A stretch of 64,000 nt of DNA from a bacterium. Lineage in GTDB: Bacteria > UBA8248. Of the stretch, positions 50,471 through 58,382 are shown piece by piece (position 1 is the first letter of the stretch; each line of letters starts with the position of its first letter). The stretch spans positions 62,001-126,000 of the forward strand of contig JAJDYR010000024.1 of the NCBI GenBank assembly GCA_022825065.1. Direction: 5' to 3'. Below the pieces are notes generated by a model. It had not been told where the DNA came from. It searched no databases and worked only from the letters and a program-made list of their open reading frames with translations. Both the position numbers and the translations under genes were made by a program.

Positions 50471-50880
50471 TGGGAAAGCATATCGTATGCAAGGTGTCGG
50501 ACTTGCCTCCCGGCGAAAGGAAAATCGTCGAGTTCGAAAATCGCTCCATCGGGGTATTCAACGTCAAGGGGGCGTATTTCGCCTTGAGAAACATTTGCCC
50601 CCACCAGGGAGCGCCGCTCTGCATCGGGCCAGTGCGCGGGACCATGGACGCGAACGCCCCCCGTGAGATCCAGTACGTGAAAGACGGCGAGATCATCGTC
50701 TGTCCCTGGCATTGCTGGGAGTTCGACATCCTCACGGGGCGCTCAGTCTTCAATCCCCACCGCACCCGCGTCAGGGCGTATAAAGTGACGGTCGAGCGGC
50801 CGGAGGACGTGGAGGAAGACCCTTCCGTGGAAACCTTTCGGGTGACGGTGGAGGCTGACCTCGTCGTCCTGCACGTGTGA
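50470..50880 (+). CDS. Rieske [2Fe-2S] protein
   Basis: A 136-residue small Rieske ferredoxin. NICPHQGAPLCIGP holds C-x-H and IVCPWHCWEFDILTG holds C-x2-H, the four cluster ligands. The insertion between them (RGTMDANAPREIQYVKDGE) is longer than in NirD/BphF-type ferredoxins. It has no signal peptide. Its start overlaps the stop of the amidohydrolase by one base, so expression is coupled. It probably passes electrons to an oxygenase that is not in the window. Confidence 0.9.
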   Translation: MGKHIVCKVSDLPPGERKIVEFENRSIGVFNVKGAYFALRNICPHQGAPLCIGPVRGTMDANAPREIQYVKDGEIIVCPWHCWEFDILTGRSVFNPHRTRVRAYKVTVERPEDVEEDPSVETFRVTVEADLVVLHV

Positions 50881-50982
50881 AACGAACCATCCCGGCGAAG
50901 TACTTCATCGCAAAATTGAGAGAGCGGCTGCGCCCCGGAACGTGCGATATTCTCATTTTATTGTCTTAAGGGAGGAAACGAT

Positions 50983-51531
50983 ATGACTGAAACCGAAAGA
51001 ACGCCGGGGCCTGAGTCGCTCGAAGCGCGGCTGCGCGATATCGAGGACAGGCTCGAGATATACAACCTCATCGCCTCGCACCCGCCGAGCGCCGACACCG
51101 GCGCGGATGATTACACCCGCGCCATCTTCACCGAAGACGGCGTATTCGACCGCGGGGAGAGTCTCGACTTCACGGTCGGAAACGAGGCCATCGCCGCCAT
51201 CACCCGAAGACCCGCCCATCAAGAGGCGATTCACGGCGGCCTCGCCCACTTCGCCGGGCTGCCGCACATCGAACTGGGCGGCGATTCGGCCTGGGTCACC
51301 TCCTACCTGCAGCTCATCCACCCGGACCACCAGGGCGCCGAGCGCGAGCTGCCCAATCACGGCGTCTCGACCGGCTACCGCATCCACCGGGTCCTCGCCA
51401 ACCGCTGGGAACTGACGCGCACGCCGGAGGGCTGGAAGATCAAGAGCCGCAAGCTGCGCCCGCTCGACGGTTCGGCTCCGGCGCGCGATATCCTGGCCAA
51501 TGCCCTGGCGCGCCACCGCCCCGCCGACTGA
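50983..51531 (+). CDS. SnoaL-like (NTF2 fold) domain protein
   Basis: A 182-residue protein of the SnoaL/NTF2-like alpha+beta cone fold: LRDIEDRLEIYNLIASHPPSADTGADDYTRAIFTEDGVFD, then GLAHFAGLPHIELGGDSAWVTSYLQLIHP and ANRWELTRTPEGWKIKSRKLRPLDG. These are the three typical strand and helix blocks. A Trp-Lys-Ile-Lys near the end is the conserved beta strand. GGGAGGAAACG precedes the ATG. Such proteins are isomerases, hydratases or dehydratases with no fixed residue set. It follows the Rieske gene by 102 bases. Confidence 0.82.
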   Translation: MTETERTPGPESLEARLRDIEDRLEIYNLIASHPPSADTGADDYTRAIFTEDGVFDRGESLDFTVGNEAIAAITRRPAHQEAIHGGLAHFAGLPHIELGGDSAWVTSYLQLIHPDHQGAERELPNHGVSTGYRIHRVLANRWELTRTPEGWKIKSRKLRPLDGSAPARDILANALARHRPAD

Positions 51532-51636
51532 CGCGCAGGGCTCTCTTCCGCGCCTTATTGACTATGGTATAGTCACGGCAAACAAAAACCGCGCGCGGCC
51601 CTGCCTGGCCGGTCGCAACCTATTCGGAGACAAGAC

Positions 51637-52557
51637 ATGAAAGAAGGCATGAGGCCAGGGGACCGCCTGCCCTATTCGGCCATCATCGATCGCAAGCCGC
51701 TCAAACTTCCCGAAGGCGCGCGCCTGGTGCTCTGGCCGGTACTGGCGCTGGAGGTGTGGGACATCGTCCGGCCCATGGCGCGCATGGTGATACCCCCGCC
51801 CCAGGGGGTGCCGATGCTCCCCGACCATCCCAACTGGAGCTGGCATGAATACGGGATGCGGGTCGGCATTTGGCGCATCAAGCGCATGCTCGACGATCTG
51901 GGCGTACGACCGACGGTGACCCTGAACGCCCGAACCTGCCTGGAATACCCGCAAGTCGCCGGGGCCTGCCTGGAAGCGGGCTGGGAGTTCAACGCCCACT
52001 CCTACGAGCAGATACCCATGCACAAGCTCGACGACGAACGCGAGACGATCGACAAGTGCATGGGCATCATCACGGAATTCTGCGGCAAGAGGCCGCGCGG
52101 CTGGTTCGGCCCGGGGCTGACGCAGACCTACCAGACGCTGGATTTACTCGCCGAGGCCGGGGTCGAATACATCGGCGACTGGGTGCTCGACGACCAGCCG
52201 GTGCACGTGAAGACGACGGCCGGCAAATCGGTCGTGGCGCTGCCCTACAACTACGAGCTCCACGACATCGTGAGCATGGCGATCCAGTACCATGAGTCCC
52301 GGGTCTTCCGCGACCGCGCGATTGATTACTTCGAGACCGTTTACGCCGAAAGCCACGAATCCACCAAGGTGATGTCGATCGCCATGCACCCATATCTCTC
52401 CGGTTCGCCGCACCGGATCAGATACGTGCGCGAAACTTTCGAACATATCCTGTCCAAACCGGGGGTGGTGTGCTGGGACGGCGAGCAGATTCTCGACTGG
52501 TTCCTGGCCGAACGCCCGGCGCCGAAACCCCGGAAAAGGCGCGCCAAGCGTCCGTAG
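51637..52557 (+). CDS. Polysaccharide deacetylase family protein (PuuE-like)
   Basis: A 306-residue NodB-fold hydrolase of the allantoinase/PuuE-like branch. WSWHEYGMRVGIWRIKRMLDDLGVRPTVTLNARTCLEYP (about 68-107) is the first block; WEFNAHSYEQIPMHKLDDE is the conserved NxHxY/MH region; GWFGPGLTQTYQTLDLLAEAGVEYIGDWVLDDQP is typical of the branch. SIAMHPYLSGSPHR has the metal His (HPYLSG). No signal peptide: cytosolic. The substrate is probably a cyclic amide or chitin-like amide; by neighbours, a catabolic role. Confidence 0.87.
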   Translation: MKEGMRPGDRLPYSAIIDRKPLKLPEGARLVLWPVLALEVWDIVRPMARMVIPPPQGVPMLPDHPNWSWHEYGMRVGIWRIKRMLDDLGVRPTVTLNARTCLEYPQVAGACLEAGWEFNAHSYEQIPMHKLDDERETIDKCMGIITEFCGKRPRGWFGPGLTQTYQTLDLLAEAGVEYIGDWVLDDQPVHVKTTAGKSVVALPYNYELHDIVSMAIQYHESRVFRDRAIDYFETVYAESHESTKVMSIAMHPYLSGSPHRIRYVRETFEHILSKPGVVCWDGEQILDWFLAERPAPKPRKRRAKRP

Positions 52558-52636
52558 GGGCCGCTAGTGAGCGGCCCGCGCTCGCGAACGTGGGGCGTTC
52601 TCGAACGCCCCCTGCATGAACCGGGCAAGGATTTTC

Positions 52637-52822
52637 ATGACCGTCCTCGACATCGCCGACTGCATCAACGAGAAGTGACCCTGGTCCGGGGAGCCGGTGC
52701 AGGCGGACTCGCTGACCGGGTACGACGGGAAGGTCGTCGGGTTTCGCAATCCCGGTTGCAGGGACCGGTTCGAGGCCGCTGTCCGTCACTTCGAACAGGC
52801 GGCGGCCAGAGCCGCCCGGTAG
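52637..52822 (+). CDS. 61-residue selenoprotein candidate, GST-C-terminal (CPWSG/NPGC) domain
   Basis: ATG 52637 (GCAAGGA upstream) begins MTVLDIADCINEK, then in-frame TGA at 52676-52678 (residue 14), then PWSGEPVQADSLTGYDGKVV, GFRNPGCRDRFEAAVRHFEQ and on to TAG at 52820-52822. I recognise this as a small YHS/TRASH-like domain normally reading xCPWSGEPV...ADSLTxYxGxVVGFCNPGCRDKFE, found at the end of some glutathione S-transferase-like proteins. Here the first Cys is the TGA (Sec) and the FCNPGC Cys pair is FRNPGC, so one Cys remains. There is no GST part. A hairpin with a GGAG loop follows. It stands alone between the deacetylase and the minus-strand coiled-coil gene. Confidence 0.72.
52680..52703 (+). 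promoter_or_regulatory. Candidate SECIS hairpin
   Basis: CCTG..CCGG-GGAG-CCGG..CAGG: an inner CCGG/CCGG stem with a GGAG loop about 11 bases after the UGA, and an outer CCTG/CAGG stem across two mismatches. Slightly closer than in the other candidates. Confidence 0.4.
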
Positions 52823-52879
52823 TGCCTCGCTTGCCGGAGCGGATATGAAGGGGAACTAGGGGTGGTGAAGCCCGCCCGC

Positions 52880-53371
52880 TCAGCCGTCCTCTTGAGCGGG
52901 TGTCCCCGAGGTGCGGCGGATGAGTTCCATCATCGCCGTTTGTTGATTGTCCAGGGCCTTGTTCTGGCCTTCCAGCACCTTCATGGTTTCTTGATGCGCC
53001 GCCATGGTTTCCTGGTGTTGTTCTTTTTGCGCTTCTTGCTGACGATTAAGCACCGCCATGGTTTCTCGATGTTGCGCCATGGCTGCTTGATGTCGGCTGT
53101 CCAGCGCCTTCATGGTCTCCCGATGCTGCGCCATGTTTTCCCGGTGCTGGGCGTCGCGTTGCTTCGAGGCCTGTCGCATGATGTAGAGGCCGACTCCGAT
53201 GAGGCTGCATTGCGCGGCCCCGACAAGGGCGGCGACCCATACGGAAGCCCGTTGCACGGCGAGCGAGGCTTGTTGAAGAGCCAGGGAGGCCTGTTGCAGT
53301 GAGAGCGTGTCTTTTTGCAGCGCAAGGGCGGCTTGCTGTACGGTGAGGTTTGCGGCTTCGTATTCCGTCAT
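52880..53371 (-). CDS. Small membrane-anchored coiled-coil repeat protein (family member 2)
   Basis: A 163-residue paralogue of the 1821 gene: the same MTEYEAANLTVQQAALALQKD opening, with four LQQASLAL/VQRAS repeats before a transmembrane segment (WVAALVGAAQCSLIGVGLYIM, about 45-65) that is almost identical to the other. The coil (70-145) is built of HQETMA/HRETMK units (MAQHRETMKAL, MAQHRETMAVL, MAAHQETMKVL) and ends MMELIRRTSG. GGAGAAAAGCG lies before the ATG. It diverges from the LeuC-like gene. Confidence 0.78.
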   Translation of the reverse strand: MTEYEAANLTVQQAALALQKDTLSLQQASLALQQASLAVQRASVWVAALVGAAQCSLIGVGLYIMRQASKQRDAQHRENMAQHRETMKALDSRHQAAMAQHRETMAVLNRQQEAQKEQHQETMAAHQETMKVLEGQNKALDNQQTAMMELIRRTSGTPAQEDG

Positions 53372-53583
53372 TCGCTTTTCTCCAGTTTATCTCGTGGAGT
53401 AGCCCATCCAGTCTCGCCCAGGGCGCGGGAGTAGTCAAAGCGAAGGCGCGTTCGACTCCTCGTCGACTTGTTCCTCTGAATCCACCGCGAGGCGCATGCC
53501 TCCTCATAATTCCGCGCGCCCGGTTTTTGGTGTATACAAAGGTTTTGCATTCCCGATATGAAAGATTCAACAAGGAGAAAGTC

Positions 53584-54840
53584 GTGGGTCAGACGATGGC
53601 GGAGAAAATTCTCTCCGCGCACTCAGGCAGCGAGGCGAGGGCGGGCGATCTGGTGATCGCCGAGCTCGATTACGTCATGGCGGGCGACGCCAAGGGTCCC
53701 AAAGCGGTCGACATTTTCCGCGAGGCAGGCTTCGAGTTCCGGATGGACCCGAAAAAGACCGATTTCGTCATCGATCATTTCGTGCCCGCGCAGGACGTCC
53801 TCTGGGCGAACCACCACAGGAAGCTGAGAATCTTCGGCGAAGAACACGGCGTCGAGGTCTTTGAACCAGGCTCCGGCGTCTGCCATACCGTCGTGACGGA
53901 GGAGGGCCGCGTCGGGCCGGGCGCGCTGGCGGTGGGGGGCGACAGCCACGTGTGCACATACGGAGCGCTGGGCGCGATGGGCGTGGCCGTGGAGAGCGTG
54001 GAAATCGCTTCGGCCTACGCCACCGGGAAGCTTTGGTTCAAGACGCCCGAGAGTGTTCGCGTGGAGTTCACCGGCGCGCTCGCCCACGGCGTTTTCTCGA
54101 AAGACATGGAACTCGTCCTCGCGCGCGAGATGGGCGAGAACGGCGCGAACTACATGGCGGTGGAATACGGCGGCCCAGCACTTGCGGACCTCTCGATGGA
54201 CGCGCGCTTCACGGTCGCGAACATGTCGGTCGACATGGGGGCGAAGACGGGGATCATGGAGGTGGACGAAAAGGCGCTCGACTGGGCGCGGGCGCACGGG
54301 GCGCGGTTCAACACGCCCGTTTCGCCGGACCCGGACGCCGAATACGCGAGGAGAATCGCTCTCGACGTCTCCTCGCTCACGCCCGTCGTGGCCGCGCCGC
54401 CCGCCACGGGGAACGCGCACCCCATCGAGGACTACGCGGGCCTGCCCGTCCAGCAGGCGTTCGTGGGCACGTGCACGAACGGGAGGCTCGAGGACATCGA
54501 GGTCGCGGCGCAGATCGTGCGCGGCAGGAAAATCGCGCCGGGCGTCCGCTTCTACGTCGCGCCCACGAGCAAGAAGATCTACGAGGCCGCCGCCGCGAGC
54601 GGGGCCATCGGGGCCCTGGCCGAAGCGGGGGCCGCCGTGCTCACCGCCGCGTGCGGGCCGTGCGCCTCGATGACGGGAAACGGCTGCCTCGCCGACGGGG
54701 AGCGCGCCATATCCTCCGCGAACCGCAATTTCCCGGGGAGGCTCGGCAGCAAGGAGGCCGAGATTTATCTGGGCTCGCCCGCCACGGTGGCGGCGAGCGC
54801 GGTGGCGGGCCGTATCACGGATCCCAGAGAGTTTTTATAG
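53584..54840 (+). CDS. leuC: 3-isopropylmalate/homoaconitate dehydratase-type large subunit (LeuC-like)
   Basis: A 418-residue aconitase-superfamily large subunit of the shorter archaeal type. GTG 53584 has AAGGAG four bases upstream; the frame open to 53350 is not needed. The [4Fe-4S] ligands are in VGTCTNGRLEDIEVAA and TAACGPCASMTGNGCL. VGGDSHVCTYGALGAMGVAVESVEIA and YVMAGDAKGPKAVDIFREAG are typical. It is paired with the small subunit 50 bases on. Leucine synthesis is the simplest role; homoaconitase or dimethylmalate dehydratase are possible. No leuA/leuB adjoin. Confidence 0.85.
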   Translation: MGQTMAEKILSAHSGSEARAGDLVIAELDYVMAGDAKGPKAVDIFREAGFEFRMDPKKTDFVIDHFVPAQDVLWANHHRKLRIFGEEHGVEVFEPGSGVCHTVVTEEGRVGPGALAVGGDSHVCTYGALGAMGVAVESVEIASAYATGKLWFKTPESVRVEFTGALAHGVFSKDMELVLAREMGENGANYMAVEYGGPALADLSMDARFTVANMSVDMGAKTGIMEVDEKALDWARAHGARFNTPVSPDPDAEYARRIALDVSSLTPVVAAPPATGNAHPIEDYAGLPVQQAFVGTCTNGRLEDIEVAAQIVRGRKIAPGVRFYVAPTSKKIYEAAAASGAIGALAEAGAAVLTAACGPCASMTGNGCLADGERAISSANRNFPGRLGSKEAEIYLGSPATVAASAVAGRITDPREFL

Positions 54841-54890
54841 GGCTCAGCATTTATGGTAAGTGCGGCGATTTTTGCAAGGAGGATGATATT

Positions 54891-55376
54891 TTGGCGATGA
54901 AGGGCAAAGTCCACCGCTTCGGAGACGACATCAGCACCGACGTGCATCTGTCGGTCAAATACCGCCCGCCGGGCACGACGCTCGAAGAACTGAAGCGCGA
55001 CGCCTTCAGGGAGCTGGACCCCGGTTTCTCGAAGAACGTGCAGCCCGGCGACGTGGTGGTGGCGGGGGAGAACTTCGGCCTCGTCAGCAGCCGTCAGGAT
55101 GCCGCCGTGGTGCTCAGGGAACTCGGCGTGAGCTGCGTGCTCGCCAGGAGTTTTGGGCACATGTTCTACCGGAACGCCATCAATTCGGGCCTGCCCGTCA
55201 TCGCGTGCGATACCGGCGCGATAAAGGCGGGCGATGAGATAGAGGTCGACCCCATGGCGGGCGAGGCCCGCGTAGGGGATGAGACCGTCACCTTCGCCCC
55301 GTTTCCAGACGGCCTCTGGGCGATGATCGAGGCGGGCGGCCTCATTCCGTATCTGCAGGAGAAGGGCGATTTCTAG
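54891..55376 (+). CDS. leuD: LeuD-type dehydratase small subunit
   Basis: A 161-residue small subunit. TTG 54891 (AAGGAGG seven bases upstream) is better spaced than ATG 54897. GKVHRFGDDISTDVHLSVKY and VVVAGENFGLVSSRQDAAVVLRELGVSCVLARSFGHMFYRNAINSGLPVI carry the swivel-domain GxDxxTD and the SSR active-site signatures. It completes the enzyme with the large subunit just upstream. The family usually has GSSRE; here VSSRQD, a slight variant. Confidence 0.87.
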   Translation: MAMKGKVHRFGDDISTDVHLSVKYRPPGTTLEELKRDAFRELDPGFSKNVQPGDVVVAGENFGLVSSRQDAAVVLRELGVSCVLARSFGHMFYRNAINSGLPVIACDTGAIKAGDEIEVDPMAGEARVGDETVTFAPFPDGLWAMIEAGGLIPYLQEKGDF

Positions 55377-55400
55377 GGAAACGGATTGACCCCGGAACTT

Positions 55401-55428
55401 TTGTTATTGTTTCGCTTCATGCTATACT
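55401..55428 (+). promoter_or_regulatory. Candidate promoter of the third coiled-coil gene
   Basis: TTGTTA (55401-55406) and TATACT (55423-55428) are 16 bases apart, about 95 bases before the ATG at 55524. Confidence 0.45.
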
Positions 55429-55523
55429 TCTTAACGATCTAACCGACAACAGAGGACCCACCCGGGACGGGACGAGTTGATGGCGTCTCGTATGTTGATT
55501 TATCCTAGGCGTGGGAGAGAGAA

Positions 55524-55910
55524 ATGACGGAATTCCAGCAGGCGACCTTGCTCGTGGGATGGGTTCAGGCCGGCGTGGCCCTGTTCGTGGGCATGGTGCA
55601 ATCGGCCTTGTTCTTTTACGGCATCAAGCGGATGAGCGACGCTTCAGAAAGGCGCGCCCGGCAGACGGACAGGCAGATCGACGCCATGATGAAGCAGATC
55701 GAACTCATGGCGGACGCCTTTGCAAAGCAGCATGAGGAGTCCATGAAGCGAACGGACGCTCTTATAAAACTGCAGGAAGAGACATCGAAGCGGACGGACG
55801 TGCTGCTCAAGCAGAGCGAAATGACGATGAAGCAAAGTGAGATGACAATGAGGCAAAGCGAGACGGCGATGCTGGCCTTGCGCCGTCTGCTCGAGAGAAC
55901 CGCCGACTGA
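55524..55910 (+). CDS. Small membrane-anchored coiled-coil protein (family member 3, divergent)
   Basis: A 128-residue protein with one N-terminal transmembrane segment (LLVGWVQAGVALFVGMVQSALFFYGI, about 9-34) and a charged coiled coil to the end. The coil has short repeats (KRTDALIKLQEETS/KRTDVLLKQSE, then MTMKQSE/MTMRQSE/TAMLALR) and ends LLERTAD, matching the ...LIRRT end of the other two. It begins MTEFQQA, like MTEYEAA. Only the layout and the two ends are shared, so common descent is likely but less certain. Confidence 0.75.
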   Translation: MTEFQQATLLVGWVQAGVALFVGMVQSALFFYGIKRMSDASERRARQTDRQIDAMMKQIELMADAFAKQHEESMKRTDALIKLQEETSKRTDVLLKQSEMTMKQSEMTMRQSETAMLALRRLLERTAD

Positions 55911-55963
55911 CTTCAACCATTCGAACGGCCGTTTCGAAGCCGGAGCCAAACACGGCAATCAAG

Positions 55964-56233
55964 GGGCTGTTGAAAAACCCTCCAGTGGGGGTCTGTTGAA
56001 AAAGTCCTCACATCTCCCTCATCCTGAGTAGCGGCGGAGCCGCGTATCGAAGGCCAAGCGCGATTGATAAATGAGCGTTTGCTCTCGCCTGGCACGAGGC
56101 GTTCGACTCCCCCTCGCCCTTCGATACAAACACTCCTTTCTCAGTCGCGTTTTACCTTCGGCGGCTACTCAGGGTGAGGAAAGAGGCGTTGGCGGTTTGC
56201 GGGGGTCGCAGACGGGGCTTTTTCAACAACCCC
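55964..56233. repeat. Composite repeat island C
   Basis: Between two genes: GGCTGTTGAAAAACCC (55965-55980), GTTGAAAAAGTCC (55995-56007), CATCCTGAGTAGCGGCGGAG (56021-56040) with its inverted partner CGGCTACTCAGGGTGAGG (56163-56180), a TTCGATAC box (56119-56126), and a closing GGGCTTTTTCAACAACCCCG (56216-56235). Same modules as islands A and B. No gene. Confidence 0.65.
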
Positions 56234-56234
56234 G

Positions 56235-56711
56235 TTAAGGGAAGGTCTCTCCCAGAACGCCCTCCAGCACCTCCATCGGCAAATCGAAATCGCGGTACCC
56301 CTGCCGGAGCGTTTCGACGTAGTGCGCCGCCGGGCGCGCAGGTTTCAGCGGATGCCGCATGATGTAGAGCATGGCCCGGAGGGGGCCGTCCGCCGTGACG
56401 ATCTCCACATCCTTCCGGTCGTAGAGCGTCGGGTAGTCCTCGAAATGATCCAGGGCAGGCAGGTCGTCGGCGTGGAGGCGGAACAGCGCGCCCGGGACAT
56501 ACGCGCCCGCTTCGGGCGTCACGGTCGCCCAGCCGGGCTGGTTTCCTTGCGACGCCGCAGGCAGGGCGATGGTGAGGCGGTAGTCCAAAAGGCGCGCGGG
56601 ACATACGGGCGCGCTCTTCGGACACAGGGATTTCATTTGCGTGACGTGCAGGTTCGCCCCGTAGGCGAAGTAGTTGGAGTCAGGCGTAGCCGAGGTTGTC
56701 GTCCTCCTCAT
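56235..56711 (-). CDS. Gamma-glutamylcyclotransferase-like (AIG2 fold) protein
   Basis: A 158-residue protein. NYFAYGANLHVTQMKSLCP (about residues 13-31) is the diagnostic YGS/YGANL substrate loop of the GGCT fold, and VPGALFRLHADDLPALDHFEDYP supplies the catalytic Glu region (LDxFE). ATG 56711 (GGGAGGG upstream) overlaps the preceding cupin gene by 32 bases. Family members form 5-oxoproline from gamma-glutamyl amino acids or amines. Of note, a 5-oxoprolinase-type hydantoinase pair is at 40.8-44.8 kb. Confidence 0.83.
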   Translation of the reverse strand: MRRTTTSATPDSNYFAYGANLHVTQMKSLCPKSAPVCPARLLDYRLTIALPAASQGNQPGWATVTPEAGAYVPGALFRLHADDLPALDHFEDYPTLYDRKDVEIVTADGPLRAMLYIMRHPLKPARPAAHYVETLRQGYRDFDLPMEVLEGVLGETFP

Positions 56712-57075
56712 CGCCCTCCCAGTCGAGGTCGATGACCGGCGGGTCGCTCCCGTCATTCGGGAAGGCGAGCAGGAGCCTGGCTTTCTCCTCTCCAATCTGG
56801 GCTGCGCTGTGGATGGCTTCTTCCCGGATGGTGATCACCTCGCCTTGCTGGACGAGGACGAGTTCTTCCTCGACGTTGAACTGCATCTGGCCCTCGATGA
56901 CGATCACGGCTTCTTCCTCATCGTGCGTGTGGTAGGGCACGAAGGCTCCGGCGGGCTGCTCGACCTCGAATACACGGTAGTCGCGCTCGGCCAGAGCAGA
57001 GATGATCTCCTCCTGCTCGGGTTCGCATTGGTACGCTGTGGCGACGTCTTCTAAGCGGTAGGTCGGCTTCTTCAT
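56680..57075 (-). CDS. Cupin domain protein
   Basis: A 131-residue cupin. FVPYHTHDEEEAVIVIEGQMQFNVEEELVLVQQGEVITIREEAIHSAAQIGE has both motifs (HTHx3E, and the second His in AIHSA). The acidic C-terminal tail (DWEGDEEDDNLGYA) is unusual. Start at 57075 with GGAGGT upstream. It is in a minus-strand run with YqeY, VanZ and RidA. Function unknown. Confidence 0.85.
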   Translation of the reverse strand: MKKPTYRLEDVATAYQCEPEQEEIISALAERDYRVFEVEQPAGAFVPYHTHDEEEAVIVIEGQMQFNVEEELVLVQQGEVITIREEAIHSAAQIGEEKARLLLAFPNDGSDPPVIDLDWEGDEEDDNLGYA

Positions 57076-57094
57076 TTGGAGACCTCCTTCTTAC

Positions 57095-57544
57095 CTAAGT
57101 GCCCAGGAGTTTCCGGACCGCCTGGGAAACCCGGGCGCCCGTAGCGCGCCCGGCCAGTTCACGAGTGAGAATTCCCATTACCTTGCCCATGTCTTTCATC
57201 GAGGAGGCTCCGGTTTCCTCGATGATCGCCCGGGCGGCGGATTCGATTTCCGCATCCTCCATCTGCGCTGGTAGATAGCCCTGGATGATCCGGATTTCAT
57301 CTCGTTCCTGCCGGGCCATATCCTCGCGGCCTGCGGCTGCGTACTGCTCGGCGGCTTCCTCCCGTTTCTTTACCATACTTTGGAGCAGTTTGAGAATATC
57401 TTCTTCCGATGTTTCTTCACCGCCTTCCTTGTCCTTGTTCAAAATCTCGGCGCGCACCATCCGGATGGTGGAGAGCCGGAGCGTCTCCCTGGCGCGCATG
57501 GCGGCCTTCATGTCTTCGGTGAGCGCCTCCCGGATGCCGGCCAT
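57095..57544 (-). CDS. GatB/YqeY domain protein
   Basis: A 149-residue YqeY-like protein. LTEDMKAAMRARETLRLSTIRMVRAEI and QGYLPAQMEDAEIESAARAIIEETGASSMKDMGKVMGIL are typical. The domain matches the C-terminal tRNA-binding helices of GatB/GatE, but free-standing YqeY has no established enzyme activity. Length and start (57544) are normal. It is one of six closely spaced minus-strand genes. Confidence 0.94.
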   Translation of the reverse strand: MAGIREALTEDMKAAMRARETLRLSTIRMVRAEILNKDKEGGEETSEEDILKLLQSMVKKREEAAEQYAAAGREDMARQERDEIRIIQGYLPAQMEDAEIESAARAIIEETGASSMKDMGKVMGILTRELAGRATGARVSQAVRKLLGT

Positions 57545-57553
57545 CGAGTTCTC

Positions 57554-57946
57554 CTATTGCGGTCTCACTGCAGAGGGCCTGCCCTTCTCGCGGTGCAGAC
57601 ACCACATGACGGCGGCCCCGCCGCCCGCGATGTCCGCCGCCAGGTCTCCCCACGTGGCGGTCCTGTGGGGGAGAAAAAGCTGGTGCAACTCGTCGCCCAG
57701 GCCGTTCAAGGCCGTGAGAACCAAGACGAAGGCGGCTGTTTTCCCCTCGGCCCAGAGGGGGAGCGTTTCCCGCCAGGGCCGCCAGAGGAGCCAGGCGAGA
57801 AGCCCAAACTCGCAGAGGTGCACGATTTTGTCCACCCCGAACGGCATGGGAGTGGAGGGATTCCGCCCGCCCGTCGCCGTCCAGAGGTGAATCCCCGCCA
57901 TATATGCGAGCGCGAACGCCCATCGCAGGGTGGTTTTTCCGCTCAC
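57554..57946 (-). CDS. VanZ-like family protein
   Basis: A 130-residue membrane protein with about four hydrophobic segments. DKIVHLCEFGLLAWLLWRPW is the conserved VanZ motif (DKxxHxxxFxxL), and GLGDELHQLFLPHRTATWGDLAADIAGGGAAV is the second (D/GE-HQxFxPxRxxxxxDxxxNxxG). VanZ gives low-level teicoplanin resistance in enterococci, but most family members have unknown roles in the envelope. Part of the minus-strand run. Confidence 0.93.
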   Translation of the reverse strand: MSGKTTLRWAFALAYMAGIHLWTATGGRNPSTPMPFGVDKIVHLCEFGLLAWLLWRPWRETLPLWAEGKTAAFVLVLTALNGLGDELHQLFLPHRTATWGDLAADIAGGGAAVMWCLHREKGRPSAVRPQ

Positions 57947-57957
57947 CGCTGTCTCTC

Positions 57958-58353
57958 TTATCCGGGCAGGGGGACGATCGCCTCGACTTCGACCAGAAAA
58001 TCGGGCTCGGCCAGGCTGGAGATCACCAGGAACGTGCTCACCGGCGGGTCATCTGGAAAGAACTCGGCCCGCACCTTGCCGACGGCGGCCCTGTAATCGA
58101 GACTCGTCACGAACACCTGGATCTTGGCCGTATCCGCCATGCGCCCGCCGGCCGCCTCCACCACCTTCTGGATGTTCCGGTAGCACTGGCGCGCCTGTCC
58201 CTCCGGGTCGCCGATGCAGACGATGTTGCCGTCTTCATCGAGCGGCGTCTGGCCCGCCACATAGAGCGTGCGTCCGCCCTCGGTAATGACCCCGTGCGAG
58301 AAATGCCCCGCGGGCGCGGCCAGCGCATCGGGCGTTACCGTTTCCCGCTTCAT
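57958..58353 (-). CDS. RidA family protein
   Basis: A 131-residue RidA-like protein. FSHGVITEGGRTLYVAGQTPLDEDGNIV, ARQCYRNIQKVVEAAGGRM and DTAKIQVFVTSLDYRAAVGKV are the family blocks; PPVSTFLVISSLAEPDFLVEVEAIVPL is the C-terminus. Where active members have a catalytic Arg (R-T/S-x-V), this has PPVSTFLV, so it may be a non-deaminase member. There is a second RidA at 3241. Confidence 0.88.
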   Translation of the reverse strand: MKRETVTPDALAAPAGHFSHGVITEGGRTLYVAGQTPLDEDGNIVCIGDPEGQARQCYRNIQKVVEAAGGRMADTAKIQVFVTSLDYRAAVGKVRAEFFPDDPPVSTFLVISSLAEPDFLVEVEAIVPLPG

Positions 58354-58382
58354 CTTTATTCCTCCTCATCCGCCCGCGTGGT

